DNA of 64,000 nucleotides from positions 1-64,000 of the forward strand of contig JBEKYM010000004.1 of the NCBI GenBank assembly GCA_049510975.1. The letters run 5' to 3'. The stretch comes from JAKACA01 sp049510975 (GTDB lineage: Bacteria > Actinomycetota > Acidimicrobiia > Acidimicrobiales > Bog-793). This document shows, piece by piece, positions 27,908 through 36,551 of this stretch. Numbering within the stretch: position 1 is the stretch's first letter; the number at the start of each line of letters is the position of its first letter. A model generated the notes under the pieces. The model was not told the origin of the DNA. It saw nothing but the letters and a program-made list of their open reading frames with translations, and did no database searches. Position numbers and translations under genes: made by a program.

Positions 27908-28513
27908 TCAGTCGGGGGTTCGCAAGCCGTCGCAAACCACGGAGAGCATCCTGCAAGCCGAGCCTTCGGTCCCGCCGAAACGCTCCGCAGTCATGCAGGT
28001 CCCAGCCACGAGCCCCATCAGGTCGGCGATCGAGATGTCCGATCGGATGGAACCGTCGGCCTGTGCACGCGTGAGCAGTTGCCCGACTGCCTCCTCGAGG
28101 TCCTGCTTGAGTGTCCCAGCGGCGGCCTTCACGTCGATGCCGGCGCCGGCCAGGGCATCGGCCAGATTGCGCTTGTCGACACCCTCGTTGACGAGCTGAG
28201 CGAGGAAGGAGAAGAGGGCGGCGACAGGGTCCTCCGCGGTGGTGAGCGATTGGGCCAGCTGCACGAGGCGTTCGAAGTGGCTGAGGACGATCGCTTCGAA
28301 GAGGGCCTCTTTGGTGGGGAAGTGACGGTAGATGGTGCCGACTCCGACACCGGCGCGCTCCGCGATCTCGTCGATCGGGACGGCAAGACCTTCAGAGCCG
28401 AACGCCTGCTCGGCTGCCTGCAGGATGCGAGCACGATTGAGGACCGAGTCGGATCGAGGCCGCCGTGGGCGGTCGCTGCCGGAGGCAGTCTCAGCTTGCG
28501 TCTCGGTCACCAT
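27908..28513 (-). CDS. TetR-family repressor of the adjacent MFS exporter
   Basis: A 201-residue regulator. The HTH (about 20-65) reads RILQAAEQAFGSEGL, then IAERAGVGVGTIYRHFPTKEALF; the C-terminal ligand domain is helical. ATG at 28513. It is divergent from the MFS gene at 28680, and two matching palindromes lie between them, one inside that gene's core promoter, so it very likely represses the exporter and probably itself. The inducing ligand is unknown. Confidence 0.92.
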   Translation of the reverse strand: MVTETQAETASGSDRPRRPRSDSVLNRARILQAAEQAFGSEGLAVPIDEIAERAGVGVGTIYRHFPTKEALFEAIVLSHFERLVQLAQSLTTAEDPVAALFSFLAQLVNEGVDKRNLADALAGAGIDVKAAAGTLKQDLEEAVGQLLTRAQADGSIRSDISIADLMGLVAGTCMTAERFGGTEGSACRMLSVVCDGLRTPD

Positions 28514-28536
28514 GGGAACCAACGCCCTCCTCGGGG

Positions 28537-28566
28537 TTGACAAACGGAACCATCGTTCCGTATAGT
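28537..28566 (+). promoter_or_regulatory. Sigma70-type promoter for the MFS gene at 28680
   Basis: TTGACA at 28537-28542 and TATAGT at 28561-28566 are separated by 18 bases. Both elements are near consensus, rare in this GC-rich window. A TetR-type palindrome fills the spacer, so binding would block RNA polymerase. Confidence 0.8.
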
Positions 28567-28586
28567 CTAAGTGGAACCACTGTTCC
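28546..28586. promoter_or_regulatory. Paired TetR operator palindromes
   Basis: Two GGAAC-N4-GTTCC palindromes sit at 28546-28559 (cggaaccatcgttccg with flanks) and 28573-28586 (ggaaccactgttcc), 27 bases apart. The first is within the promoter spacer, the second around the expected transcription start. The repetition and placement support them as operators for the divergent TetR gene. Confidence 0.8.
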
Positions 28587-28679
28587 GATTATACCTGCGG
28601 CCGCCGCTTCTGGTCCATCGTTCTCGATCTCTGGTCGGAACGGGCGATCCGGCCGCTGACTTGTCGTAAGGAGAACCTC

Positions 28680-30218
28680 GTGCCGTCCGCAACCGAACAC
28701 GTCGAGCCGTCAGCCGCAGCCCCCGCGGTCGCCTCCGATTCAGGCGATCCCGGTCGAGAGGCGAGCGACCCGAGACGGTTCCGCGCCCTTGCGATCATCG
28801 GGGTGGCTCAGCTCATGATCGTGCTGGACGCTTCCGTCGTGACCATCGCGCTTCCATCTGCCCAGCGCGCCCTCGGCATCTCCGTGGCGAACCGCCAGTG
28901 GGTGCTGACGGCCTACACGCTCGCCTTCGGCGGATTGCTGCTGCTCGGAGGTCGCATCGCCGACTACGTCGGGCGGAAGCGGATGTTCATCATCAGCCTG
29001 CTCGGGTTCGCCGGCGCCTCCGCACTCGGCGGTCTGGCTCAGAACGCCGCCATGCTGTTCGGCGCCCGCGCCCTGCAGGGTGCCTTCGCCGCCGTCATGG
29101 CACCGGCGGCCCTGTCCCTGCTCACCGTCACCTTCACCGAACCGCACGAGCGAGCCCGCGCCTTCGGCGTCTACGGAGCCATCGCCGGCGGGGGAGCGGC
29201 CATCGGCCTCATCCTCGGCGGAGTGCTCACCCAATACGCCTCGTGGAGATGGACCCTGCTCATCAACGTGCCCATCGCCATCGTCGCAGCAGCACTGGCA
29301 GGACTCGAGATCCGGGAGAGCCGAGCGGAGGGCACGGGTCGCTACGACGTCCCCGGCGCGCTCACCGTGACGGGCGGCCTGCTCGCACTCGTGTACGGCT
29401 TCACTCGGGCGGCGTCGGACGGGTGGGGCGCCACCGTGACGGTCTCGCTCCTGGCGGCGGCGGCGGTCTTGCTCATCACGTTCGTTGTCGTGGAGATGCG
29501 ATCGTCGCACCCGCTCCTGCCGCTGCGAGTCGTGCTCGACCGCAACCGCGGTGGGTCGTTCCTGGCGTCGCTGCTCGTCGGCATCGCCCTGTTCGGGACG
29601 TTCTTGTTCCTCACGTACTACATGCAGGGCACGCTCGGGTACTCGGCGCTCAAGACCGGCTTCGCCTTCCTGCCGTTCTCGGCGGGCATCATCGGAGCCG
29701 CCATGCTCGCAAGCGGCCTGTTGCCTCGCTTCGGCCCGCGAGCTGTCATGGCGGTGGGCCTCACACTCGGTGCAATTGGCTTGGCCTGGTTCACCCAGAT
29801 CGGCGTTGGTACCGGATACCTCGCCCACGTCCTGCCTGCCGAGATCGTCGTCAGCTTCGGCATGGGCTTGTCGTTCGTACCGCTCAGCAGTACGGCACTC
29901 ATCGGCGTCTCACCGCAGGATGCCGGCGTGGCAAGCGCCATGGTGAACACCACCCAGCAGATCGGTGGCTCGCTCGGGACTGCCTTGCTGAACACCGTCG
30001 CCGCCTCTGCGACGGCGTCGTACCTGGTTGCCCACGGCCGCAGCGCACCGGTGGTCGCCGCCGGTCTCGTGCACGGCTACACCACGGCCTTCGTCTTCAG
30101 TGCCTGCCTGCTGGCTGCCGCCGTCATCTCGACGCTCGCCCTCGTGCGGGCGTCACGGCACTCCATCCCCGAGCTGCCCGAGCTCCCAGGGGTTCCGGAG
30201 CTTGCCGAGCTGAGCTGA
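28680..30218 (+). CDS. MFS multidrug exporter, DHA2 family (14 TM)
   Basis: A 512-residue membrane protein with about 14 hydrophobic spans. GTG at 28680 follows aaggag. DHA2 features are LDASVVTIALPSAQRALG in TM1, WVLTAYTLAFGGLLLLGGRIADYVGRKR (motif A, GRIADYVGRKR), and motif C-like IAGGGAAIGLILGGVLT. Such proteins export lipophilic drugs with protons. It is controlled by the divergent TetR regulator through paired operators. The C-terminus ends in short repeats of ELP and PEL. Confidence 0.93.
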   Translation: MPSATEHVEPSAAAPAVASDSGDPGREASDPRRFRALAIIGVAQLMIVLDASVVTIALPSAQRALGISVANRQWVLTAYTLAFGGLLLLGGRIADYVGRKRMFIISLLGFAGASALGGLAQNAAMLFGARALQGAFAAVMAPAALSLLTVTFTEPHERARAFGVYGAIAGGGAAIGLILGGVLTQYASWRWTLLINVPIAIVAAALAGLEIRESRAEGTGRYDVPGALTVTGGLLALVYGFTRAASDGWGATVTVSLLAAAAVLLITFVVVEMRSSHPLLPLRVVLDRNRGGSFLASLLVGIALFGTFLFLTYYMQGTLGYSALKTGFAFLPFSAGIIGAAMLASGLLPRFGPRAVMAVGLTLGAIGLAWFTQIGVGTGYLAHVLPAEIVVSFGMGLSFVPLSSTALIGVSPQDAGVASAMVNTTQQIGGSLGTALLNTVAASATASYLVAHGRSAPVVAAGLVHGYTTAFVFSACLLAAAVISTLALVRASRHSIPELPELPGVPELAELS

Positions 30219-30296
30219 GAGGCGCCGACGAGCGAGACAGCGTCCCGCCAGCTCCGAGGTTGCCGAGAGCACGCCCGGAGCTGGCAGGATCGCTGC

Positions 30297-31385
30297 ATGC
30301 CCGGCCACGACCTGCCTGCCGACGTCCGCCGTCACGATGCCGACCGGCGAGGCTTCGCCAGTGACAACTACGCCGGGATTCACCCGTCGGTGCTCGCAGC
30401 TGTCGAGGCGGCAAATGGCGGGCACCAGTCGAGTTACGGCGCCGACGAGTACTCGGCCAGGCTCGCGAACGTGTTCCGTGACCACTTCGGGCCCCGCTGC
30501 GAGGTCTTCCCCGTCTTCAACGGCACCGGGGCCAACGTCGTCTCGCTCCAGGCCATGACGAGCCGCTGGGACGCCGTCATCTGTGCCGAGTCCGCCCATA
30601 TCAACGTCGACGAATGCGGAGCGCCCGAGAAGGTGGCGGGGCTGAAACTGCTCAGCATTCCCACCAGCGACGGCAAGCTCAGTTCCGAAGCCGTCCGTGC
30701 GGCTCTCACCGGGATCGGCGACGAGCACCGGGCACAGCCGAAAGTCGTCTCCCTCACCCAGTCGACCGAGCTGGGTACGTGCTTTACCGTCGACGAGCTC
30801 GGCGCACTCTGTGAGACAGCCCATGGCGCGGGCCTGCTCGTGCACGTCGACGGCGCCCGCCTCAGCAACGCAGCTGCTCACCTCGGAGTCGGCTTGGGCG
30901 ATCTGACGACGGCCGTCGGCGTGGACGTGCTCTCGCTGGGGGGTACGAAGAACGGCCTCATGCTGGGCGACGCCGTCGTCGTGCTCAACCCTGCTGCCGT
31001 CGCCGGCGTTCGCTACCTCCGCAAGGCCGCCATGCAACTCGCCTCGAAGATGCGCTTCATCGCCGCTCAGCTCGACGCGCTGTTCGGCACGGACCTGTGG
31101 CTCGTGAACGCCCGAAGGGCCAACGGTCTGGCCGCTCGACTGGCGGCGGCCGTCGGTGCGATTCCCGGAGTGCAGATCACCCAAGAGGTGCAAGCCAATG
31201 CCGTCTTTGCGATCATCCCGCCGCAGGTGGCCGAGCAGCTGCGCTCGCGTTATGGCTTCTACACGTGGAACGAAGGCCTCGGCGAGGTTCGCTGGATGAC
31301 TTCGTTCGACAACACCGAAGCCGACGTCGACGAGTTCGCGGCCGCACTTGCCGAGGAGATGAAGGCGCTGCGATCCGCCCCGTGA
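30297..31385 (+). CDS. Threonine aldolase (PLP-dependent, beta-eliminating lyase family)
   Basis: A 362-residue fold-type I PLP enzyme that cleaves L-threonine or allo-threonine to glycine and acetaldehyde. Motifs are GFASDNYAGIHPSV at the start, NGTGANVVSLQAM, HINVDECGAPE, HVDGARLSNAA (Asp binding the pyridine N) and SLGGTKNGLM with the PLP Lys (about 221). ATG at 30297. It follows the MFS gene by 78 bases and could be read from the same transcript, but no functional link is visible. Confidence 0.92.
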   Translation: MPGHDLPADVRRHDADRRGFASDNYAGIHPSVLAAVEAANGGHQSSYGADEYSARLANVFRDHFGPRCEVFPVFNGTGANVVSLQAMTSRWDAVICAESAHINVDECGAPEKVAGLKLLSIPTSDGKLSSEAVRAALTGIGDEHRAQPKVVSLTQSTELGTCFTVDELGALCETAHGAGLLVHVDGARLSNAAAHLGVGLGDLTTAVGVDVLSLGGTKNGLMLGDAVVVLNPAAVAGVRYLRKAAMQLASKMRFIAAQLDALFGTDLWLVNARRANGLAARLAAAVGAIPGVQITQEVQANAVFAIIPPQVAEQLRSRYGFYTWNEGLGEVRWMTSFDNTEADVDEFAAALAEEMKALRSAP

Positions 31386-31419
31386 CACCCCTCCTGCCGA
31401 CGGCGGGGTGCCTTGCTCG

Positions 31420-31467
31420 TTCTGGATGGTCGATGGGGACACATCGGTCCCTACCAACCATCCAGAA
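31420..31467. terminator. Long inverted repeat between convergent genes, probable bidirectional terminator
   Basis: Two 21-base arms (31420-31440 and 31447-31467) match at 18 of 21 positions around a 6-base loop; the outer 11 bases, ttctggatggt / accatccagaa, are perfect. It lies between the threonine aldolase gene and the end of the HxlR gene. There is no T tract. The length is unusual for a terminator. Confidence 0.55.
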
Positions 31468-31498
31468 ACCCGCCGGATCGAGTCCGCCACGCCGCCGA

Positions 31499-31981
31499 TC
31501 AGTTCGCCGTCAGCTGCAAGCGCTCGCCGGCACGGCTGCGCCCCTGCCCGGCGATCGCCTCGACCCCGCGGGCCTCGAGCGGTTGCCCGCACGAGCTGCA
31601 GACGAAGATCGCTTCGGTCAGCTCGCCGCAAGCCTTGTGCCGCAGCTGCACCGGCGGTCCCGCGGGAGCGGCGTAGCGGTCACCCCACTGGCGCATGGCC
31701 GTGAGCACGGGCCACAAGTCGCGTCCTTTGTCGGTGAGGCGATAGTCGTGACGCGGCGGACGCTCTGAGTACGGCACGCGCTCGAGCACGCCAGCCTCGA
31801 CGAGACCCCCGAGACGCTGCTGCAAGATGTTGCGGGAGATCCCCAGCCTGCGCTGGAAATCGTCGAAACGGGACACGCCGAGAAAAGCGTCGCGCACGAT
31901 GAGCATGCTCCACCACTCGCCGACCACCTCGAGACATTGGGCGACCGAGCAGTCCATGGCTGCGAAACTCTTGCGTTCCAT
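31499..31981 (-). CDS. HxlR-family transcriptional regulator
   Basis: A 160-residue regulator. The HxlR winged helix (about 8-100) has the family Cys in DCSVAQCLEVVGEWWS, FDDFQRRLGISRNILQQRLGGLVEAGVL and DYRLTDKGRDLWPVL. The C-terminal part carries a possible zinc ribbon (KACGELTEAIFVCSSCGQPL). ATG at 31981, or ATG 31990 with MPGM. HxlR proteins often sense aldehydes, quinones or disulfide stress through Cys. It is divergent from an MFS exporter, so it probably controls it. Confidence 0.92.
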   Translation of the reverse strand: MERKSFAAMDCSVAQCLEVVGEWWSMLIVRDAFLGVSRFDDFQRRLGISRNILQQRLGGLVEAGVLERVPYSERPPRHDYRLTDKGRDLWPVLTAMRQWGDRYAAPAGPPVQLRHKACGELTEAIFVCSSCGQPLEARGVEAIAGQGRSRAGERLQLTAN

Positions 31982-31998
31982 GCCGGGCATCCTAGTCA

Positions 31999-32018
31999 GT
32001 TGCATCATGGAACGCAAC
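31999..32018. promoter_or_regulatory. Possible HxlR operator
   Basis: The 20-base gttgcatcatggaacgcaac has matching ends, GTTGC and GCAAC, with a partial match next to them. It lies between the divergent HxlR and MFS start codons, the expected place for an operator. The match is modest. Confidence 0.4.
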
Positions 32019-32035
32019 TCGCTACAGTGCATTGC

Positions 32036-33481
32036 ATGACGGAACCCGCTCGGCTCATGACCGCCCTCGGCAACTCCGGAGACGACGCTGCCGCCACGCC
32101 CGAACGCCGAAGCCGCGCCATCGTGTTCGTCGTCACTGCGCTCGGTGCCTTCATGGCGTCGCTCGACCTGTCGATCGTGAACATCGCCTTCCCGGCTCTG
32201 CAACGCTCCTTTCCGCTCGACTCGCGCGCCTCGCTCGTCTGGGTGATCACCGGCTACAGCATCGTCTTCGGGTCGCTCCTCGTGACGGCCGGGCGGACGG
32301 CTGACCGTCTCGGGCGAAAGCAGGTGTTCGTGGTCGGCCTCCTCGTGTTCAGCCTGGGTTCGGCGCTGTGCGGTGTCGCCCCGTCGCTCGGGCTCCTCAT
32401 CGCCGGCCGGGTCATCCAGGGCGCAGGTGCCGCTGCCATGCTGCCGTCGTCGCTGGGGCTCCTGCTGGCCGGTTTCCCGATCGAGCGCCGGTCTCAGGTG
32501 GTGGCGCTGTGGGGCGGCGTGGGTGCACTGGCGGTGGCGACCGGGCCGTCTCTTGGTGCCGTGCTCATCTCCGCCGGCGGGTGGCGCCTCGTGTTCTTCG
32601 TCAACCTGCCGATCGGCGCGCTTGCACTGCTCGGGAGCCGCGTGCTTCCTCGCACGGCGCCGACTGCGTCGCACGGGGCGCCGGACTATCCCGGCGTCGT
32701 GCTCGTGACCACCGCCCTGGCGGCGCTCGTGCTCGCCATCTCGCAGGGACCCGGCTGGGGATGGTCGTCGCCCCCGGTCGTCGGCTGCTTCGTGGCGGCC
32801 GTCGTGCTCGGCATCGCCTTCATCGTCCGCTCCAGCCGGCACGAGCAGCCGGTGCTCGACCTGAGCTTGTTCGCGGTTCGCTCCTTCAGCGTCGCCAACG
32901 CCGCCATGCTCGTCTATGCGATGGGCTTCTTTGCCATGCTGCTCGGCAACGTCTTGTTCCTCACGTCCGTCTGGCACTACTCGATCCTGCGGGCCGGCCT
33001 CGCCATCACCCCGGGACCACTCGTCGTGGCGGCTGTTTCGGGACCGGCAGGGCGACTGGCAGCCCGAGTGGGCTTCCGGCCCGTGCTGCTGTCAGGCGCC
33101 GCCTGTTTTGCCGGCAGCCTTGGCTGGTATGCGGTCAGAGTCGGGCTGCACCCGTCGTACTTCGCCCAGTGGCTGCCGGCGACGCTCGTCGCCGGGCTCG
33201 GCATCGGCCTCACGTTTCCCGTGTTGAGCGCCGCCGCCGTCTCGAGCCTGCACGCCGAGCGCTTCGCCGTCGGCAGCGCCGTCAACCAGACGGCCCGCCA
33301 GGTCGGAGGTGCTCTCGGGGTGGCCTTGCTCGTCGTCCTCCTCGGCGTTCCTCACAGCCCGATGTCGGCGCTCGAGGGCTTCCGCCACCTGTGGACGTTC
33401 TCCGGATCGATGGCAGTCGCCTGCGGGCTCATCTGCGTGCTCCTGCCGGGGCGCTCAGTGAGTCCGGTCGGCGCCGCCTGA
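32036..33481 (+). CDS. MFS exporter, DHA2 family
   Basis: A 481-residue membrane transporter with about 14 spans. It has LDLSIVNIAFPALQRSF in TM1, WVITGYSIVFGSLLVTAGRTADRLGRKQ (motif A GRTADRLGRKQ) and a GRVIQGAGAAAMLPSSLGLLL motif. ATG at 32036 is only 54 bases from the divergent HxlR start, so the two share a promoter region. Substrates are probably drugs or lipophilic metabolites; not identifiable. Confidence 0.92.
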   Translation: MTEPARLMTALGNSGDDAAATPERRSRAIVFVVTALGAFMASLDLSIVNIAFPALQRSFPLDSRASLVWVITGYSIVFGSLLVTAGRTADRLGRKQVFVVGLLVFSLGSALCGVAPSLGLLIAGRVIQGAGAAAMLPSSLGLLLAGFPIERRSQVVALWGGVGALAVATGPSLGAVLISAGGWRLVFFVNLPIGALALLGSRVLPRTAPTASHGAPDYPGVVLVTTALAALVLAISQGPGWGWSSPPVVGCFVAAVVLGIAFIVRSSRHEQPVLDLSLFAVRSFSVANAAMLVYAMGFFAMLLGNVLFLTSVWHYSILRAGLAITPGPLVVAAVSGPAGRLAARVGFRPVLLSGAACFAGSLGWYAVRVGLHPSYFAQWLPATLVAGLGIGLTFPVLSAAAVSSLHAERFAVGSAVNQTARQVGGALGVALLVVLLGVPHSPMSALEGFRHLWTFSGSMAVACGLICVLLPGRSVSPVGAA

Positions 33482-33813
33482 GCGAGCCGGCGGCCCGCTC
33501 AGGAGCAAACCGGCTGCCTCAGGGCACGAGTGCCGCAGCGCGCGCTTGCCGCAAAACCTTTCCTAGGGTGTGGTGTGAAGCGTGCCAACCGAGGACTGGG
33601 GGTGATCTTGTGCGGATACCGGCAGCCCGCGGTGGCAGCGCGAGAACGGCTCCGTCGCGAGGGGCTGGTTCGGCGACGGGGGGCGTTTCTTGCTGACCCT
33701 CCCGGGAAGAGTCCAGCTGTGCACGAGCGAGGCAGAGCAGGCGGTGGTCTCGCAACGGTGATCCGGAGACCGCACGGACCTCCGCGTTCGCCCGAAGTCA
33801 TGGCCTGTCGCAC
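33482..33813. other. 332-base region without a convincing gene
   Basis: The gap between two MFS genes. One + frame is open from 33530 to 33817, but the product is Arg/Gly/Pro-rich with no recognisable motif and no ribosome site, so I do not call it. It most likely holds the promoter of the 33814 gene. I see no strong repeat or operator pair in it. Confidence 0.5.
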
Positions 33814-35385
33814 GTGAAGCGTCATCTCGCGCTCGCGACGCTGTCGCTCGTCCTGTTCCTGACCTTCCTCGACAACACGATCGTGAGCGTCACGCTCGCC
33901 GAGATTCAAACTTCGCTCCATACTGGCGTGAGCCAGCTGCAGTGGGTCGTGAACGGCTACGCGCTCGTCTTCGCGAGCTTCATGCTCGCCGCCGGCACCT
34001 TGGGCGACCTCTTCGGCCGGAAGAAGGTCATGCTCGGGGGGGTGGCCGTGTTCTGCGCCGGATCGATGCTGGCCGCCCTGGCGCCGGATGCCAACGTGCT
34101 CATCGCCGGCAGGGTGGTCATGGGTCTCGGTGCGGCGGCTTCGGAGCCGGGGACCCTTTCGTTGATCCGGCACCTGTACACCGAGCGGGGAGCCCGTGCT
34201 CGCGCTCTTGGCATCTGGACTGCCGTGTCAGGTCTCGCTCTCGCACTGGGCCCGGTGATCGGCGGCACCCTCGTCGGTATCTGGTCCTGGCGGGCGGTCT
34301 TCTGGTTCAACCTCGCCTTCGGCCTCGTGGCTCTCATCGGGGCGGCGCTCGTGTTGCCAGAGAGCTCGAGCCCGGTCAAAAGCCGCCTGGACTTCGCCGG
34401 TTTCGGCCTCGGCGCCATCTCGATCGGCTCGGTCAGCTTCGCCATCGTGCTCGGCGAGACACACGGCTACGCGACGTGGTGGATCGACACCCTTTTCGCC
34501 GGCTCGATCCTCACGATGATCGCGTTCGTGCTCTTCGAGCGACGGGCCTCTAACCCCGTTCTTGACGTTCGCTTCTTCCGGAAAGCTCCGTTCTCGGCCT
34601 CGAACCTCGTCGCCTTCGCCACCTATTTCGGCGTCTTCTCGATCTTCTTCTTCGTGGCGCTGTACCTGCAGGAGGTGGTGGGCGCTTCCGCCTACTCGAC
34701 AGCGGTCGACTTCATCCCGATGGCCGTGGCCATGGTGGTCGCCTCCCTGTTCACTGGCCGCTGGGTGGCGGCCGTCGGGCCACGCGTCCCGATGGTCACG
34801 GGCTGCCTGCTGGCGGGAATCGGCATTCTGTTGACGGACCTGTACATGACGCCGCACACGGGTTTCTCGACACTCGGGTGGACACTGCCGCTCGCCGGCG
34901 CCGGCTTCGGGATCGCCATGGTGCCGGCGACCTCGACGTCGTTGTCGGTCATCCCGCCCGAGCACTCCGGCATGGCTGCCTCGATGACCAACACGAGCCG
35001 CGAGCTCGGAGCCGTCGCCGGCGTGGCGGTGCTCGGCTCGGTCGTGAACGGGCAGTTGACCGTCAACCTTGCGGCGCGGCTCACCGCCATCGGCATCCCG
35101 AAACAGTTCCAGTCACTCGTCATCGCCGCCGTCGAATCGGGCACGGTTGGATCGCAGAGCAAGGCCTACAACGGCGGCGGATCGCTCCAGACCATCGTGA
35201 ACGAAGTCGTGAAGGCGGCCTATGGCGCTTTCGGTCACGGACTCGACCTGGCCTTGCTGACGGGCTCGTCCCTGCTGCTGCTCGCCGCCATCGTGGCTGC
35301 AGTCGGCCTGCGCGGCTGGTCGCTGCGTCCCGAGTCGCTTCCGTCGGCCAGCAACGACGAGCCGGCTATCGCCGAGGTTCCGTGA
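33814..35385 (+). CDS. MFS exporter, DHA2 family
   Basis: A 523-residue transporter with about 14 spans. TM1 has LDNTIVSVTLAEIQTSL, then WVVNGYALVFASFMLAAGTLGDLFGRKKVML (motif A GTLGDLFGRKK), and GLALALGPVIGGTLVG as motif C. GTG at 33814 has no clear ribosome site. Unlike the two neighbours, no regulator is attached. It is the third DHA2 exporter in 7 kb; sequence differences between them suggest they are not recent duplicates. Confidence 0.9.
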   Translation: MKRHLALATLSLVLFLTFLDNTIVSVTLAEIQTSLHTGVSQLQWVVNGYALVFASFMLAAGTLGDLFGRKKVMLGGVAVFCAGSMLAALAPDANVLIAGRVVMGLGAAASEPGTLSLIRHLYTERGARARALGIWTAVSGLALALGPVIGGTLVGIWSWRAVFWFNLAFGLVALIGAALVLPESSSPVKSRLDFAGFGLGAISIGSVSFAIVLGETHGYATWWIDTLFAGSILTMIAFVLFERRASNPVLDVRFFRKAPFSASNLVAFATYFGVFSIFFFVALYLQEVVGASAYSTAVDFIPMAVAMVVASLFTGRWVAAVGPRVPMVTGCLLAGIGILLTDLYMTPHTGFSTLGWTLPLAGAGFGIAMVPATSTSLSVIPPEHSGMAASMTNTSRELGAVAGVAVLGSVVNGQLTVNLAARLTAIGIPKQFQSLVIAAVESGTVGSQSKAYNGGGSLQTIVNEVVKAAYGAFGHGLDLALLTGSSLLLLAAIVAAVGLRGWSLRPESLPSASNDEPAIAEVP

Positions 35386-35397
35386 GGCGGAGCGTGC

Positions 35398-36471
35398 TCA
35401 GCGCGCTGTCGTCCCGAACAGCTGCAAGGCCAGCAGCGCGGCGGTGATCGAGAGGGGAACGAGCACGATGCCGACCTTGGAGTAGGTGAGGGCGGAGGGT
35501 GCAGCCTCCGCGGCGCGAGCCACTCGCATCCACAAGATGGCCGAGAGCGCCCCGATCACCACGAGGTTCGGACCGAGATCGAGTCCGACGAGCAGGGCCT
35601 GGACGTGAGCGGGCGGACGCGACGACAGCAGAACTGCTGCCGGGAGGTTGTTGACGACGCTGGCCGTGCCCGCTCCGAGCCAGGCCGTCGCCCACGGTCC
35701 GATGGAGGCGGTCAACCGCCCCGGAGCGCCCCATACTCTCGCCAAGGTCCCAAGGGCGACGGCGAACACGAACAGGGCGGTCAAAGTGAGGGCGTTGACG
35801 GCGTTGCGGACGGTGCCGGCGGGGACGCGTCGCAAGATGATCTGCCCCACTCCGAGCGCGAGGCCGACGCAGAACACGGGCACAGCCGGGCTGCCGAGCA
35901 CGAGGACGAGAACGGTCGCCGCCACGACGCCGGCGAGGCCCAGGCCCAGCCGGAGTGGAGCTGCCTCGGCGGGCGTCGAGCCCGGTGATCGCAGCTCCCG
36001 CCGGCGCCAGACGAACACGACGAGCAGCGTGACGGCAACAGCTGCGACCCAGGCGGGGAACATGCTGGCGGCCACGGCCGTGCCCCTTGCGTGATCGGGT
36101 GCCAGCACGAGCAAGTTCGTGAGGTTCGATCCCGGGAGCAGGAGGGAGGCGGAGTTCGACATGAAGACGGCGCCGTACAGGAACGCCGTCTCGTCGATGC
36201 CCCGCTGCCTGGCGGCATGCAGCACGATGGGCGTGAGGAACACGACGGACGTGTCGAGGTTGAGGACAACCGTGACGGCCGCCACGAGGGCCATGAGGGA
36301 GGCGAACAGGACCCGCCCCCCGCCCGGAAGGCCGGCGAGGCGTGCACCGAAGGTTTCGAACAGCCCGTCCGAGGCGGCCACGACACCGATCAGGAGGAGG
36401 CCGGCGACGAGGATGAATGGGGGCCAACTCTGGCGCAACGCGTCCGGCAGGGCGGCGGCGATCACGGTCAT
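35398..36471 (-). CDS. ArsB/NhaD-type (ion transporter superfamily) permease
   Basis: A 357-residue polytopic protein with about 10 hydrophobic spans. It has VVLNLDTSVVFLTPIVLHAARQRG (core LNLDTSVVFLTP, about 72-83), SNSASLLLPGSNLTNLLVL (about 105-123) and VVNNLPAAVLLSSRP, the SNPTN-like and NNLP motifs of ArsB and related anion pumps. Shorter than ArsB (about 420). No arsR or arsC adjoins it, so arsenite export is not certain; an organic-anion or Na+/H+ role is possible. It is convergent with the MFS gene. Confidence 0.82.
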   Translation of the reverse strand: MTVIAAALPDALRQSWPPFILVAGLLLIGVVAASDGLFETFGARLAGLPGGGRVLFASLMALVAAVTVVLNLDTSVVFLTPIVLHAARQRGIDETAFLYGAVFMSNSASLLLPGSNLTNLLVLAPDHARGTAVAASMFPAWVAAVAVTLLVVFVWRRRELRSPGSTPAEAAPLRLGLGLAGVVAATVLVLVLGSPAVPVFCVGLALGVGQIILRRVPAGTVRNAVNALTLTALFVFAVALGTLARVWGAPGRLTASIGPWATAWLGAGTASVVNNLPAAVLLSSRPPAHVQALLVGLDLGPNLVVIGALSAILWMRVARAAEAAPSALTYSKVGIVLVPLSITAALLALQLFGTTAR

Positions 36472-36551
36472 GGCAGCGTAGACCTACCTCCCCGGTATCG
36501 GTTCCATGCGCCCGGGGCATCCGCGCTGGGCAGTGGAGCCCGGGTGACGGT

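Noticed and set aside
33530..33817. 95-codon open frame between MFS genes
   Set aside because: Arg/Gly/Pro-rich, no ribosome site, no recognisable motif, and it overlaps the next gene start.
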